Shown here one piece after another: positions 1 to 11,042 of a DNA stretch of 64,000 nt. The notes beneath the pieces were generated by a model. That model was not told where the DNA came from and made no database searches. It saw only the letters and a program-made list of their open reading frames with translations. How positions within the stretch are numbered: the first letter of the stretch is position 1; every line of letters begins with the position of its first letter. The DNA comes from Abelmoschus esculentus (Eukaryota; Streptophyta; Magnoliopsida; Malvales; Malvaceae): contig JAUCBN010000032.1 of the NCBI GenBank assembly GCA_035048815.1, positions 11,123,501-11,187,500 of the forward strand, written 5' to 3'. Position numbers and translations under genes: made by a program.

Positions 1-1
1 T

Positions 2-523
2 CAGCAGATGCATCAGCAGCATCCTACAAGTTTACTAGAAAATTCTCTTAAGGCCTTTATGATGAAAACAGAATCATACATGGCTAAGGATAATAACTTC
101 ATCAAAAGAACTGATGCATTCATAAACAGAACTGAGATGAGGTTGCAAAATCAAGAGGCAACAATTAAATCACTGAAAACTCAAGCTGGGTAGTTTGCTC
201 AAAATCTGAATACTAGACCACAAGGAGGATTACCCAACAATACTGAATTTGCTAAAGGAATGAGCCATGAGCAATGTAAGGTAATCACTACTTGGAGTGG
301 CTTACAACTTAAAGAGATACTAGGCAGTCTAGCAGGCAAGGTCCCACTAGTAGAACAAGAAGAACCAGACAAAGAGGACTTAGCTGTTGAATTAAGTGAT
401 CATGCCACAGCTATCCCAGAAAAAGGCACTGCCTCGATAGAGAAATCGGCAGTCCTCGACAAACCGCCGAGACAGCAAAAGAACCAGTGGTACTAGGCAT
501 TAAATTCTAAACTAATGAGACAC
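2..523 (+). pseudogene. Athila A gag, C-terminal remnant
   Basis: This is the end of the capsid polyprotein of element A. The frame opened at base 8 encodes a Gln/Asn-rich segment with LKAFMMKTESYMAKDNNF and, after an in-frame TAG at 191-193, NTRPQGGLPNNTEF, a sequence pattern seen near the gag end of Athila elements (RPQGxLPSxTE type). The same frame continues from 260 to 496 as an acidic Glu/Asp-rich linker and ends in TAG. A change of frame near 500 joins it to the protease region. Gag packages element RNA in cytoplasmic particles; this copy lacks its N-terminal half (outside the window) and is broken. Confidence 0.7.
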
Positions 524-1190
524 TGGAGGAAATGAGACCCCCACCACCTTTTCCACAAAGGTTAAAAAGATATAAACAGGACTATCAATTTAAAAAGTTC
601 TTAGACATCTTGAAGCAAGTACACATTAACTTGCCATTTGTTGAGGTAAAATAGAACAAATGCAAAACTATGTTAAATTCTTAAAAGACATTGTGTCTAA
701 AAGAAGAAGGCTAGGTGAGTTTGAAACAGTGGTTGCAACTGAAGGATGCATGACAATGCTTCATAGTTGTATGACTCCTAAATTGAAAGATCCTAGATGC
801 TTTACTATACCATGTACGATAGGAAGCCACTATGAAGGAAAGGTCTTATGTGACCTTGGGGCAAGCATAAATTTGAGGTCAAAATCTATCTTCAAAAAGC
901 TTGGAATAGGAAGGGCAAAAAACCTACAACAGTGATGCTCCAATTAGCAGATATATCATATGTACAACCTGAAGGAAAGATAAAGGACATATTGGTAAGG
1001 GTGGATAAATTTATTTTTCCATCTAATTTTCTTGTTCTTGATTGTGATACAGATGACAATTCACTGATCATCTTGGGGAGACCTTTTCTAGCCACTGGAC
1101 GTACTCTCATAGATGTGGAAAAAGGAAAATTGACAATAAGGATCAACGACCAGAAAGTTAAACTCAATATTTTCCAAATTCTTCAAATAC
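524..1190 (+). pseudogene. Athila A aspartic protease region
   Basis: This is the retroviral-type aspartic protease that would cut the Gag-Pol polyprotein. The segment opens with a proline-rich stretch (RPPPPFPQRLKRY), followed by LKQVHINLPFVE and MQNYVKFLKDIVSKRRRLGE, both characteristic of the Athila protease leader. The active-site motif reads DLGAS (bases about 850-864), the usual Athila form of D-S/T-G-A. A one-step frameshift near 925 separates it from the next part (QLADISY, VRVDKFIFPSNF, IILGRPFLATGRTLID), the second half of the protease fold. One TAG lies near 653. The assignment is firm; the gene is inactive. Confidence 0.75.
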
Positions 1191-1559
1191 ATGATGATCC
1201 AGAAGAATGTCAGGTGATTTATAATACAGATGCAGATAGTGCAATACCCTGTCTCAGCAACCACTGCCTCGATAGTAATCTTGACAATATACCATAGATC
1301 TGCCTCGGTAGTAATATTGATGACTGCTACAACAGAGTTTTGGATAGTGTTGAAACACCAGAGATTGAGGAAGCTAACTGGACAGCACACCTTCCAGGTA
1401 AGTACTTCAAACCCTTAGATTACCTAGGTAAGGATGAAAAATCTGTGAGTAAGGAACCATTGGTTATGGAATTAAAACCCCTACCTGAAAAATTAAAATA
1501 TGCTTATTTGGGGACCAATCACACAATGTCCGTAATTATTTTTTCTGAGTTACAGCCAG
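1191..1559 (+). other. Athila A protease-RT linker with repeated TGCCTCGRTA motifs
   Basis: This linker reads open in parts of two frames and links the protease to RT. Three related decamers lie within 61 bp: TGTCTCAGCA (1250-1259), TGCCTCGATA (1265-1274) and TGCCTCGGTA (1301-1310). The last two are each followed by a similar GTAAT string, suggesting a small local duplication. The end (SVSKEPLVMELKPLPEKLKY, 1441-1500) matches the conserved 'PxLELKPLPxHLKY' sequence just upstream of RT in Athila elements. Confidence 0.6.
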
Positions 1560-3000
1560 AATAAGAACAAAGCTTGATAGAGATGTTGCTGCAGCACAAG
1601 AAGACAATTGGGTGATCAATTGATGACTTGAAGGGAATAAGTTCAGTAGTGCGCATGCACAAAATCCTTTTAGAGGAAGATCATAAGCCCACTATTTAGG
1701 CTCAAATGAGACTTAACCATTCCATGAAGGAAGTAGTACGTAAGGAAATAATCAAATGGCTTGATGCAGGAATGATTTACCCTATCTCTGACAGTGCATG
1801 GGTAAGTCCAGTACAATATGTACCCAAGAAAGGTGGTATGACTGTCATAACCAACGAGATCAATGAGCTAATCCCAACCACGACTGTGACTGATTAGAGG
1901 GTTTATATGGATTATCGCAAGTTAAATAAGACAACAAAGAAAGATCATTTTCCATTGCCCTTTATTGATGAAATGCTTGATAGACTTGCTGGTAAGCCTT
2001 TTTACTGTTTTCTTGATGGTTACTTAGGTTATACTCAGATTGCCATAGATCCAGAAGACCAGGCAAAAACCACCTTCACATGCCCGTATGGGATATATGC
2101 ATTTAGAAGAATGTTGTTCAGTCTCTGCAATGCCCCGACAACTTTTCAAAGATATATGATGGTAATTTTTTCTGACATGATAAAAAACTTCTTAGAGGTA
2201 TTCATGGATAATTTTTCTGTCTTCGGAGACAGCTTCACTCATTGTCTCGGCAATTTAGAAAAGGTGCTACAAAGATGTGAGGAATCCAATTTAGTCCTCA
2301 ATTGGGAAAAATGCCACTTTATGGTTAATGAAGGCATAGTATTGGGCCATAAAATATCATCCCAGGGAATCAAAGTTGATAAGGCCAAGATAGATGTGAT
2401 AAAGAATTTGTCTTCACCAATTTCTATGAAAGGAGTTCGAAGCTTCTTGGTCCATGCAGGTTTTTATAGAAGGTTTATTTCTAACTTTTCTAGTATTTCT
2501 AAACCTCTTTGTAACTTGCTTGAACAAGACAGAAAATTCGAATTTAACAAGGAATGTAATGAAGCATTCGAAGCCCTTAAAGAGAAGCTGATCACCGCAC
2601 CAATTATAGTCCCACCAGATTGGTCCCTGCCATTCGAATTAATATGTGACGCAAGTGATAATGTTGTCGGGGCAACACTTGGGTAGAAAAAGAAAAACTT
2701 GTTCCATGTCGTTTACTATGGTAGTAAAACCCTCAATGATGCCCATATCAATTACACCATCACAGAAAAGGAATTACTAGTAGTAGTCTTTGCCTTTGAC
2801 AAGTTCTGATCATACCTTATTGGAACAAAAGTGACTGTCCATACTGACCATTCGACAATCAAATACCTATTCTTAAAGAAGGATGTCAAGCCTAGACTGA
2901 TTAGATGGATCCTTCTTTTGCAAGAATTTGATGTAGAAATCAAGGATAGAAGAGGTATAGAAAATCAGGTAACCGATCATCTCTCCAGATTAGAAGTTGA
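1560..3000 (+). pseudogene. Athila A reverse transcriptase and RNase H
   Basis: This encodes the enzyme that copies element RNA into DNA. RT motifs appear in order: MIYPISDSAWVSPVQYVPKK, an in-frame TAG at 1895-1897 where the conserved TGW tryptophan is expected, MDYRKLNK, FYCFLDGYLGYTQIAI (first catalytic Asp kept), RRMLFSLCNAPTTFQR, and FMDNFSVFG where FMDDFSVYG is usual, so one catalytic Asp is Asn. The thumb region reads VLGHKISSQGIKVDKAKID. RNase H begins at ICDASDNVVGATLG, followed by a TAG at 2684-2686, then YYGSKTLNDAHINYTITEKE and TVHTDHSTIKYLF. It is catalytically dead by substitution as well as by stops. All parts remain in one frame, so substitution rather than indels broke it. 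Confidence 0.85.
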
Positions 3001-4480
3001 AGATAATAACAACCCACTAGAAGAAATACAAGATGCATTTCCAGATGAACACATCCTGCATATCGTGGCAATAGTAGAGGATAGTACCGAGACAGAGACT
3101 GTGGCAGTATATGACTATGCCGCCGAGGCACTAACTGGGTGTATTTCAGCAACATTGACAAGAGACCTTGCAGCAGTCACAGCCACCCCATGGTATGCTG
3201 ATCTTATCAATTATTTAGCTAGTGGTATTCTACCTCATAACCTTAACTATAATGAAAAAAAGATGTTTCAGCATAATGTAAAGCATTATTTCTGGGACGA
3301 TCCTATTTTGTTCAAGAAATATGCAGATCAGGTTATAAGAAGATGTATTCCAGAGGACAAGCAAAAAGAAGTGCTCCAGCACTGTCATGATTTACCTTGT
3401 GGAGGATATTTTGGAGGAAACAGAACAGCCATCAAAGTGCTTCAATCAGGCCTGTATTGGCCCACACTATTCAAAGATACCCAACTTTATTACAAGAACT
3501 GTGACTGATACCAATGAACGGGCAATATCTCTAGGAGTAATGAGATGCCACTACAACTCATATTGGAAGTAGAATTATTTGATGTTTGGGGTATATATTT
3601 CATGGGACCATTCCCATCATCTCAAGGCAATCTCTACATCCTAGTAGCGATGGATTAGGTATCAAAATGGGTCGAAGCAATTGCAATACTACACAATGAT
3701 TCCAAGACTGTTCAGAAATTTCTAAAGAAAAACATATTCACCAGATTTGGAGTCCCTAGAGTAATAATTAGTGATGAAGGTAAACACTTCGACAACAAAC
3801 TTATTGTCGCGGCCTTGAAAAAACTAGGTGTAACACACAGAATTTCTATGGCCTACCACCCACAGACAAATGGCCAGGCTAAAATATCAAACAGGGAATT
3901 AAAGTAAATCCTTGAAAAAATGGTAAACCCATCTAGAAAAGATTGGTCTCATCGTCTTAGTGATGCCCTGTGGGCATATAGGACAGCCTACAAGACCCCA
4001 TTGGGAACATCTCCATACAGGTTTATATTTGGAAAAGCATATCATTTACCCGTGGAAATTGAGCATAAAGCCTATTGGGCAGCAAAGAATTTGAACATGG
4101 AATAGGAGAAAGCTGGCCAGAAAAGACTACTAGACCTTAATGAGATAGACGAATTCAAAACATCAACCTATGAGAATGCTAAGATCTACAAGAAAAAGAC
4201 TAAATGATGGCATTATCGTAAGCTACTACCTAGGCAATTCTTGTTGGGGCAACAAGTCCTCATTTTTAATTCTAGGCTTAAACTATTCCTAGGCAAACTC
4301 AGGTTCAGATGGTCAAGCCCATTTGAAGTTGTTCAAACCTACCCACATGGTGCAGTAACAATCAAATCACAAAGAGATGGGCATGAATTCAAAGTGAATG
4401 GCCAACATTTGAAGCAATATTATGGCCAACATGATTTGAAAGCTATAGAGACCATCACTTTAGGACATTCACTTGCATGA
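3001..4480 (+). pseudogene. Athila A integrase
   Basis: Integrase would insert the cDNA into the genome. The N-terminal zinc-binding region is recognisable (LQHCHDLPCGGYFGGNRTA and LQSGLYWPTLFKD) but its last cysteines fall past a TGA at 3506-3508. The core reads WGIYFMGPFPSS, where the first catalytic Asp is Tyr; IISDEGKHFDN keeps the second Asp; and NGQAKISNREL has Lys where the catalytic Glu is expected. So only one of the three D-D-E residues remains. The C-terminal part includes WSHRLSDALWAYRTAYKTP, then RFRWSSPFEVVQTYPHGAVT and a final TGA at 4478-4480. Several stops lie between 3600 and 4207. Confidence 0.83.
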
Positions 4481-4778
4481 ATTCCTATCGTGAATTAATT
4501 CTTTTATCTTATCTTTATTTTTCGTTAGGATTAATTTTAGTTTAGATTTTTATTTTATTTTAATCTTTTCCTTTTGTTTATTTTAGGACAAGAATCAAGG
4601 ATCAAGGTGAAGCCGTTCATAACAGCAAAGCCTTGAAAACTGATTATTACCAGCAGCTCTTCGGAATCCATTTAATCTTTACACCTTTATGCTGCTTTTA
4701 TTTCTTTACTTGTTCATCTTCATATTTTGTTTTCTACGGTATGCCATTGATATAAGCATTGAGGGCAATGCTTGGTTC
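4481..4778 (+). other. Athila A non-coding 3' tail
   Basis: About 300 bp between the end of pol and the polypurine tract; T-rich with no open frame of note. It ends in the string ATTGAGGGCAATGCTTGG followed by a G-rich tract, the arrangement usual before a polypurine tract in Athila elements. No env-like gene is present in this copy. Confidence 0.5.
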
Positions 4779-4789
4779 GAGTTTGGGGA
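4779..4789 (+). other. Polypurine tract of Athila A
   Basis: The G-rich string GAGTTTGGGGA lies directly before a TG dinucleotide that starts the LTR. It would prime plus-strand DNA synthesis. Similar AGTTTGGGG strings occur at the equivalent place in Athila B (45339-45350). Confidence 0.55.
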
Positions 4790-6301
4790 TGTAGGTTCAC
4801 TGCCGAGGCAATTCACTGCCACGGCCTTGCCATGAAAGGAAGTATTTAAGTTGTTTTTGAATTTTTTTTATGTCCACCACCTTACTTGAAATATTGTCCA
4901 TACTTTTGCACTGGTGCTCTACATCAGTATTGCCTTAGTTTATTCTTTTTAGGCTATAGAAATTTTTCTCCTTATCATGGACAATAATCACGTAATCTAC
5001 ACCTACTTGGGCTAAAGTATGAACTCAATGTGTGATATTTAGATATTTTGCTTTTGTGATAGATAAAAATGATATTTATAGAAAATGCAAGCTTTACTAC
5101 ACCTTTGTGTATTTGTAGGTAAATTTGTCACAACAACACCTGAGTCCACGGCAGTACATGATGTCATAGCAGCACCTGGTGAATAAGTACCGATATTGTA
5201 GGCGATCTAAAGAGAAAAATGAGGTGGACGTTTTAATATAAGTAGCACAAGAATCAGAGTTGGGAAACGTATAGAAAGTCAAAGGCAAAGGTCACGCGGG
5301 AAAAGAATCCTTGTGGGAATAAACTAGGAAATAAAACAAATATCTTTTATTTATGTACTTGACTTGTGTTTTAATCCAAGTTGTATTCCTATTTTGGAAA
5401 GGTTTACCTTAGGCCAAGCCTATATAAAGGAGGTGCCGCCCAAGGACAAGAGACACGCGAGAGCCAGATTAGAGAGAAGAATTCACCTTAGAGTTTAGAG
5501 TTTTCTTTGTTTTTCGTTATGTTCTAAGTTCTTTAAGGCTTAGGATAAAGTTATAGAGTATTTGTGAGAAGAGATGGAACTTTGTTTTCTTGTTTCAATG
5601 CAATAAAATATCAAGGTTTACTTATTCTTTGCCATTTATTGTTCTTGCATTCAAGCTCGGGAGAGAAGTTTGTAAGAAATCTATTTATCTAATATCGGGA
5701 GAGTTAGATTCACGAAAGGAATAAGTACTATATTTTTCTAGTCGAAAAATACTAACTCGGCTTAGGGATAGGTTAGAGTTTCAGCGGCTAAATGAAGTGT
5801 CGGATTGGTTGGTGATTATAATTGATTCACGACGGGAGATATCATCAAGGACTAGTCATCAACAGTACTTCGACTTAGGTATAAGCGGAGTCATCAAAGG
5901 ATACTTTGCCGAATCTTGGTAAAGTCCACCCAATAGCAAGGGATTAGTGCGGCGGACGAACATCATCACTATTGAGGCAGTAAAACTGCAATCCTTCCGA
6001 GGCAGTATTGTGTAATTGGGTTGGACAGAAACAAGTTAATTAAATCCACTATACAACACAACTGAATCCTGATCATTTTCTTAATCTGATTATTTTTTCA
6101 TTATTTAGTTTTCTTTATTATTCAAGTTATTTAGTTTACTCCAACCTAAATAATTTGTGTCTTTTATTTTAGTCCTTTTGTAGAGTAAGAAGATGGAAAA
6201 AAACATATTAAGTCTACCAATCCTTATGGAGACGTTATTCGATAATACTTATCACTTTATTACTTGCGATGTGTACAATTGCGCAATTTTTACACGCAAC
6301 A
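4790..6301 (+). repeat. 3' LTR of Athila A
   Basis: About 1.5 kb, starting TGTAGGTTCACTGCC after the polypurine tract and ending near ACACGCAACA. It contains a TATA box at 5421-5428 and several TGCCGAGGCA-like decamers (4801-4810, 4817-4826, 5144-5153, 5995-6004). Its last 600 bp are related to the minus-strand fragment at 57366-58040, which helps to fix the 3' end. The string AATACTTATCACTTTATTACTTG near 6245-6270 is the shared segment near the LTR end. Confidence 0.7.
5421..5428 (+). promoter_or_regulatory. TATA box in Athila A LTR
   Basis: TATATAAA followed by GGAGG sits in the middle of the LTR, the normal place for the RNA polymerase II core promoter of an LTR element; transcription would start about 30 bp downstream. 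Confidence 0.6.
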
Positions 6302-6302
6302 T

Positions 6303-6539
6303 GCAAGTTGTTGAAACCAAATCAACCTTTTATTTTTGATCAAAAATTTCATGGTGCATTCATAGACTTGAAGTAAAGCCTCATTACCACACATATTGTT
6401 GTTCCCCTGGATTGGACATTGTTGTTGTGTGATGCTAGAGATTATGCCATGGGAGCAGTCTTGGGGCAATGGCGAGGTAAAATCTTCCTTGTTATTTATT
6501 ATGCTAGCCAAACATTGAATTTTGCACAACTTAACTACA
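6303..6539 (+). pseudogene. Athila B RT end and RNase H start
   Basis: The frame starting TGC AAG TTG encodes CKLLKPNQPFIFDQKFHGAF, then an in-frame TAA, then VVPLDWTLLLCDARDYAMGA and YYASQTLNFAQLNYT. These match the Athila RT-RNase H junction (PPDWSLPFELMCDASDYAVG type). The first RNase H Asp is retained in CDARD. The frame stops at 6539, where the CACTA element begins, and resumes in frame at 12906. The left edge abuts the end of the A LTR, so A inserted just upstream. Confidence 0.8.
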
Positions 6540-6555
6540 CACTACAGCAAAATAG
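6540..6555 (+). repeat. CACTA left terminal inverted repeat
   Basis: CACTACAGCAAAATAG, exactly complementary to 12887-12902. Confidence 0.95.
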
Positions 6556-6900
6556 ACTTTTCGCGACACTTATAGCAACGTTTTCTTAACAAACACCGCA
6601 ATATATGTATATTTAGTGGCATTTTTAGGAAAATGCCACTATATATAAGCCTTTTGTGGCGCTTTACAGAAAACGCCACTAAAAAACATATTTTTTATGG
6701 CATTTTTGATAAAACGCCACCAAAAAATGACTTTTGCGGCCTTTTTTACGAAAACGCCATTAAAAATATGACTTTTGCGGTGTTTTTTTTTTGTAAAAAC
6801 GCCACTAAAAATATCTTTAGCAGCGTTTTTATAGTAAATACCACACAAAATATATTTTTAGTAGCATTTTTTTCTAAAACACCGCAAATGACATAATTTT
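6556..6900. repeat. CACTA left subterminal repeat array
   Basis: About seven imperfect copies of a unit containing AAAACGCCACTAAAA and its complement (TTTTGTGGCGTTTT) in alternating orientation, spaced roughly 40-50 bp. This is the usual binding region of CACTA transposases. Because the units are near-palindromic they create short open frames on both strands that are not genes. Confidence 0.8.
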
Positions 6901-8039
6901 AAAAAACAAATTATGGTTGTAATGGTTTGAACCTATAACAAGTAACTACGTAAAATAATATCTTAACCATCTAAATTAAAGTATCTTTTATGATTAATTC
7001 ACCCTCATTTTTAAAAAAAGGAAAAGAACCTATTAACATATATATTTTTTAATCTGAAATTTTTTCAACCCTTCAACTCGCTCAAAGCTGAAACAGGGTA
7101 AGAATAGCGATATTTCTCGCAAAATCCTTCCTTTGACGAGTTTCTCATATTTGTTTCTCTCTTTCTTCCATACCCATAAGAAACAGATTCAATCTTTTTC
7201 TTTCAGTCCTTATAGCCATTAACAATATCGATTAGGTTTGTTTGTTCCTCTTTTGCTCTTTGTTTTGTGCTTTTAATCTTCTCTAAGTCAGGTCCTTTCC
7301 CTTTGCGAAGATCAAATCGGCTTCATGGACTGGTAAATTTAACCTCATATTTCACTGGATTTTGATCCAATTTAAGCTTTTTAACCAACGCAAGCTTCTA
7401 TTGTAGCTTTGTGGGATTTTAACATGTTTCGGTAAAAGATTTGGTAGAAAAAGTCTTTTTTTCCAGTTTTCCCCTATTAATTTATATATTTTCTTCATCT
7501 CAATTTTTTCTTATTAATTTATACATGTTATTGCAGAGGTAAATGCTAAAATTTTATTGTTAAGTTTGCTATTTGTTATCTTAGTTTGATATTTGTTAAA
7601 TTATTATCAACTTACGTGATGAAAATTAAATTGTCTTGTGTTTTATATAATATTTCAGGTTCTTGAAAGAAACTTATAATAGATTACTATTTATTGTTTA
7701 ATTTATACAAGTAAGTTTCAGTGAGTGATTTGTTTAGAGAGCAAGTATGACTCCTGTAATCACTAATTTTATCCGGGGTTCTAAACCTGGTTTTAAATTT
7801 TCGTGGAATTCAAATAACGGGCTTGAATTTTGTAGAAATACTAGCTTTTTTTTATACATACATATGTTTACTATATATTTGTTACTAAATTCAAAAATCC
7901 AAAAACATTACCTGTACATTATTATTCCTCTCATGTTTATTTTCCCCTATTGTATTTATTACGACGTTAATATGTTATTTGTTTACTAGAAAATATAAAA
8001 ATATTATAAGCCCTTTACAATCAAAGTTCATCTTTATTT
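6901..8039. other. CACTA interior, unassigned
   Basis: AT-rich sequence without a convincing frame. A pyrimidine-rich stretch at 7130-7260 (TTTCTCTCTTTCTTCC and similar) resembles a plant 5' untranslated region or promoter and could be part of a captured gene, but no coding exon was identified next to it. A short TTA-rich microsatellite begins near 8045. Confidence 0.35.
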
Positions 8040-10045
8040 TGTTTTATTATTATTATTTTCCTATATTTCAGTTTAATATTTTTATTATTATTATTATTAT
8101 TATTTTCGTTGATATCAGACATTATTGTATATATATATCAGATATTAAATAAAATGTAATAAATAAATAAGCCCATGTTTTTATTTATTTATTTAAAGTC
8201 CATTTACAATTAAATAAAATGACCCAATATTAAACAAATTACATAGTTCAGCTTTAATAAATAACCAACCCACTTTAAATAATAACAGCCCACACTTCAT
8301 TATAAAGTCCAATACAATGTTCAGGTCCGAATTTAATAATACATTGAGCCCATCTATAGCCCAAACACTGAGCCCGGATACACAAAAACCTAATTGTTTT
8401 AACCTCATTTGATTTTGTGCAGCTGCATCTGAGCCGTTGGATCAAATCCAAGATCCAACGGCCACGATTATAAGGAGAAGAGTTCGTTGAATTTCTAGAT
8501 GGCACAAAGCAAATATCAGAGGACAACGAAATCAAAAGAACAGAACCAATGAGATTTTAGGGCCTTTTTACTTTTTTATGTAATATTTTTGGCTATAAAG
8601 AACCAAAAATAACGATGTAAACGGGGTTCCCCCAGACCATTTTTTCGAACAACAGTAGAAACCAGAAGCATTTTTGAGGTATACTTTTAGTAAAAATCGA
8701 AAGAACAAAAGGTGGGGGTTTTTTTACCTTCGAGTTTTGAGTTTTCTTCGGCTATCCTCAGATCTCCTCGTTCGGCGATGAACCTCGGCCTTTGAGCCAC
8801 CGTGGTGAGCCATCGATCGAGAAAAGGAGTTCCCTTCTTTTCCTTTTTCTTCCGATCGAAATAAAAAGGTTTTAATCGGCTCTGTTTTGGTGAAGAAGAG
8901 TTTCTTCGGGTTTGATTTCAAAAGAATAAGGGGTCTAAAGCGTTTTGATTTCGAAAAGGGGGATTTTGAGACGTTTTGGTTTCGCCGGCCACCGCTAACT
9001 GAGTTTCATGGGTGGTTTCTGGGTGTTGAGGCGGAGATGAAGAACAGCAGAGAGATTCTCTCTGGTTTTTGAAAGTCTCGGTTTAAAAATAATAGGAGAA
9101 GTTTATTTTTTAATTCGTGTTTGTGTTTTATACTCTCAGATTAAAAGGAAAATGGAGGAATTATGTTTTAAAACCCTTCGTGTTAATCAGTTTACTCCTC
9201 TAGTCCCTAACGTTTTGCTTCGTCTTTCAATTCAGTCACCAATTCGGTGATAATGTTCTTTTCAGAAGGGTTTAATTCGTTTTAGGTCCCTCCGCTTTTA
9301 TAAAATATTTATCGTGGCTCTCCCTCACTGGATAATATTGTTTTGAGGGCCTGGAAATTTTTAAATACTTTCAATCTGGTCACCCCCAGTAGTTTTTGTT
9401 TTATTTTGTTTCAATTACTGTACTTATGCTTTTTATTTATGTTGTGTCTTTTAGATTTATACATATTTATACTATCTTTACACTATTTTCATCCATATTT
9501 TACATTATGCTTTAATTTATTTATGGCATGTGGTTAATTTGTGCATTCTTCTCTTATATGCTTGCTTTTGCACATATTGTTATTTATGTCATGTTTTATG
9601 TTATGCATATTTAGTTATACATGCATTTAATTTTATTCACTCTTAGGTTGCATTTATATTATGTTATTTCATGCACATGTTGTTTATATATTTATTGTTG
9701 TTTTTACCATTTCGCATGACACTTTATTAATTAATGAATATAATAATCACGTCTTTATTCGGTCGTAACGGGCCCGTGTTCCAACGTAGTGGTCACGGCG
9801 TATATGTTGTCTCCGAATAAAGATACGGTAAAAATAAAATTTAATTCGAATATTTAAACAGATGTTAATTTAAAGGCCACTTTAAATTTGGAAAATTCAA
9901 AATTAATTCAAGCGGTTATTTTGATAAAGGTGCCAATTTTGGGCGATTTTTAAACCCTAAACCCGTTTTTAAATTGTAACCAACTCTCGAACCTATTTTC
10001 GAGAATCTCTGGTTTTTACGATATTCGGCCTACCAAAGTGGCCGG
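8040..10045 (+). repeat. Probable Tat/Ogre-type LTR inside the CACTA element
   Basis: The stretch has features I associate with LTRs of plant Tat-type gypsy elements: a TTA-rich start, a run with repeated GCCCA/CCCA strings (8170-8390), an inverted pair GCCGTTGGATC...GATCCAACGGC (8432-8462), a CGTAACGGGCCCGTG string (9765-9779) and a GGTGCCAATTTTGGGCGATTTTTAAACC segment. It ends just before TGGCGACTCCAC (10046-10057), a primer-binding-like string seen after Tat LTRs. The second LTR and internal genes were not found, so this is a solo or captured LTR. The left boundary is approximate. Confidence 0.5.
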
Positions 10046-10440
10046 TGGCGACTCCACCCCATTTTTAAAACATTTTTTAAATCAATTTTAAATTCTTTTC
10101 TACCCCTTTTTTAAATTTTTTCCTCTTTCTAATTCCTTTAAATTAATTTATAAAATTCTTGATTCACTTTTAATTTAGGTCTTTTCAAACCCTAATTTTC
10201 AAAATCCCTAAATCTTAGGTCAAAATCCCTAATTCCCAATATTTCAAATCAATTTCTAATTTGGAACCCTAATCCTAAAATTTCAAGACCTAATTCTTCT
10301 TTTCAAAATTTCAATCCCTAAATTTTAATTTGTTCCCAATTTCTCTAATTTCCCAATTTTAATTAAACCTAAATTTTTCACCATCCCATTAGAGACTTTT
10401 TCATTACACCCTATGCTTAATTAATTTTTAATTTTTAAAG
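10046..10440 (+). other. Sequence after the Tat-like LTR, primer-binding-like site and A/T-rich leader
   Basis: TGGCGACTCCAC at 10046-10057 could be the primer-binding site of the Tat-type element. The rest is a low-complexity run of CCCTAAATTTT-like strings without a frame, ending where the chaperonin exon begins. Confidence 0.4.
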
Positions 10441-10446
10441 GATCGC

Positions 10447-10803
10447 TATAGCTCCCAAAAATTATTGATAATGGTGTAACTGTTGCTAGGGAGGTATTTT
10501 TGATATATTGAAGCAATAAACAACAAATAATAATCAATTATCAGTTATTCTTATTTTTGTTGCATTTTCAATGTTTCAACTTCTACTAATGATTAGTGAT
10601 TTACTATGAATTCTCTTCTGCTGGGTTTGAATGGAATATTTTTTCAAATTTATATTTATTTATGATTTTTCATTTTGTTTCATAGGTTGAGTTGGAAGAT
10701 CTTGTGAAGAACATTGGTGCTAGATTGGTAAGGCAATCTGCTTCAAAGACCAATGATTTGGCTGTTGATGGAACAACCACATCTATTGTTCTTGCACAGG
10801 GTT
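10447..10803 (+). pseudogene. Captured fragment of a chloroplast chaperonin-60 beta-like gene
   Basis: Two exon pieces separated by an intron. The first (about 10447-10490) encodes APKIIDNGVTVAREV; a GT donor follows, and after a TTTCATAG acceptor at about 10685 the second encodes ELEDLVKNIGARLVRQ, then ASKTNDLAVDGTTTSIVLAQ. These match the apical-to-equatorial ATP-binding region of plastid Cpn60 beta subunits (GDGTTT nucleotide motif, here VDGTTT). The frame is lost right after LAQG. Cpn60 folds plastid proteins such as Rubisco large subunit. This is a small piece inside the CACTA element, not the working gene; the changed motif and loss of flanks show decay. The beta rather than alpha subunit is favoured by the ELED...NIGA sequence. 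Confidence 0.82.
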
Positions 10804-11042
10804 AGATAACCTAAGGTATTAAGCTTTGTGCGATCTTTCTAGCAGACATCTCAGTGGAAATTACATATCATGTCTATTGCTACATTGCCTCTTTTTTGTG
10901 GACCGAAAAATTACATTAGATTTTTAAGTTTATTCTTTAGAAATATAAGGATCACTGGATTTTTCAATAGACACAAATGAATAAATGATGGTTTATTTGA
11001 GGTGATGATAATGTGACTGATGATTGGTTTCCTCTATTACAG

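Larger units (their letters stand above)
1..6301 (+). mobile_element. Athila-type Ty3/gypsy element A (5' part outside window)
   Basis: The order is gag end, protease, reverse transcriptase, RNase H, integrase, non-coding tail, polypurine tract and a 1.5-kb 3' LTR, all on the plus strand. The protease motif DLGASINL, the RT stretch MDYRKLNK and the integrase stretch AYHPQTNGQ are typical of plant Athila elements. The gag start and 5' LTR lie left of the window. The sequence right of the LTR resumes as the RT/RNase H region of a different Athila copy (B), so A most likely inserted into B in the same orientation. The coding region has many stops and frameshifts, so A cannot move by itself. The family assignment is firm; the exact 3' end is uncertain by a few bases. 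Confidence 0.85.

Noticed and set aside
6633..6896. Open frames on both strands in the CACTA left end
   Set aside because: Subterminal repeats in alternating orientation create them; the peptides only mirror the repeat unit.
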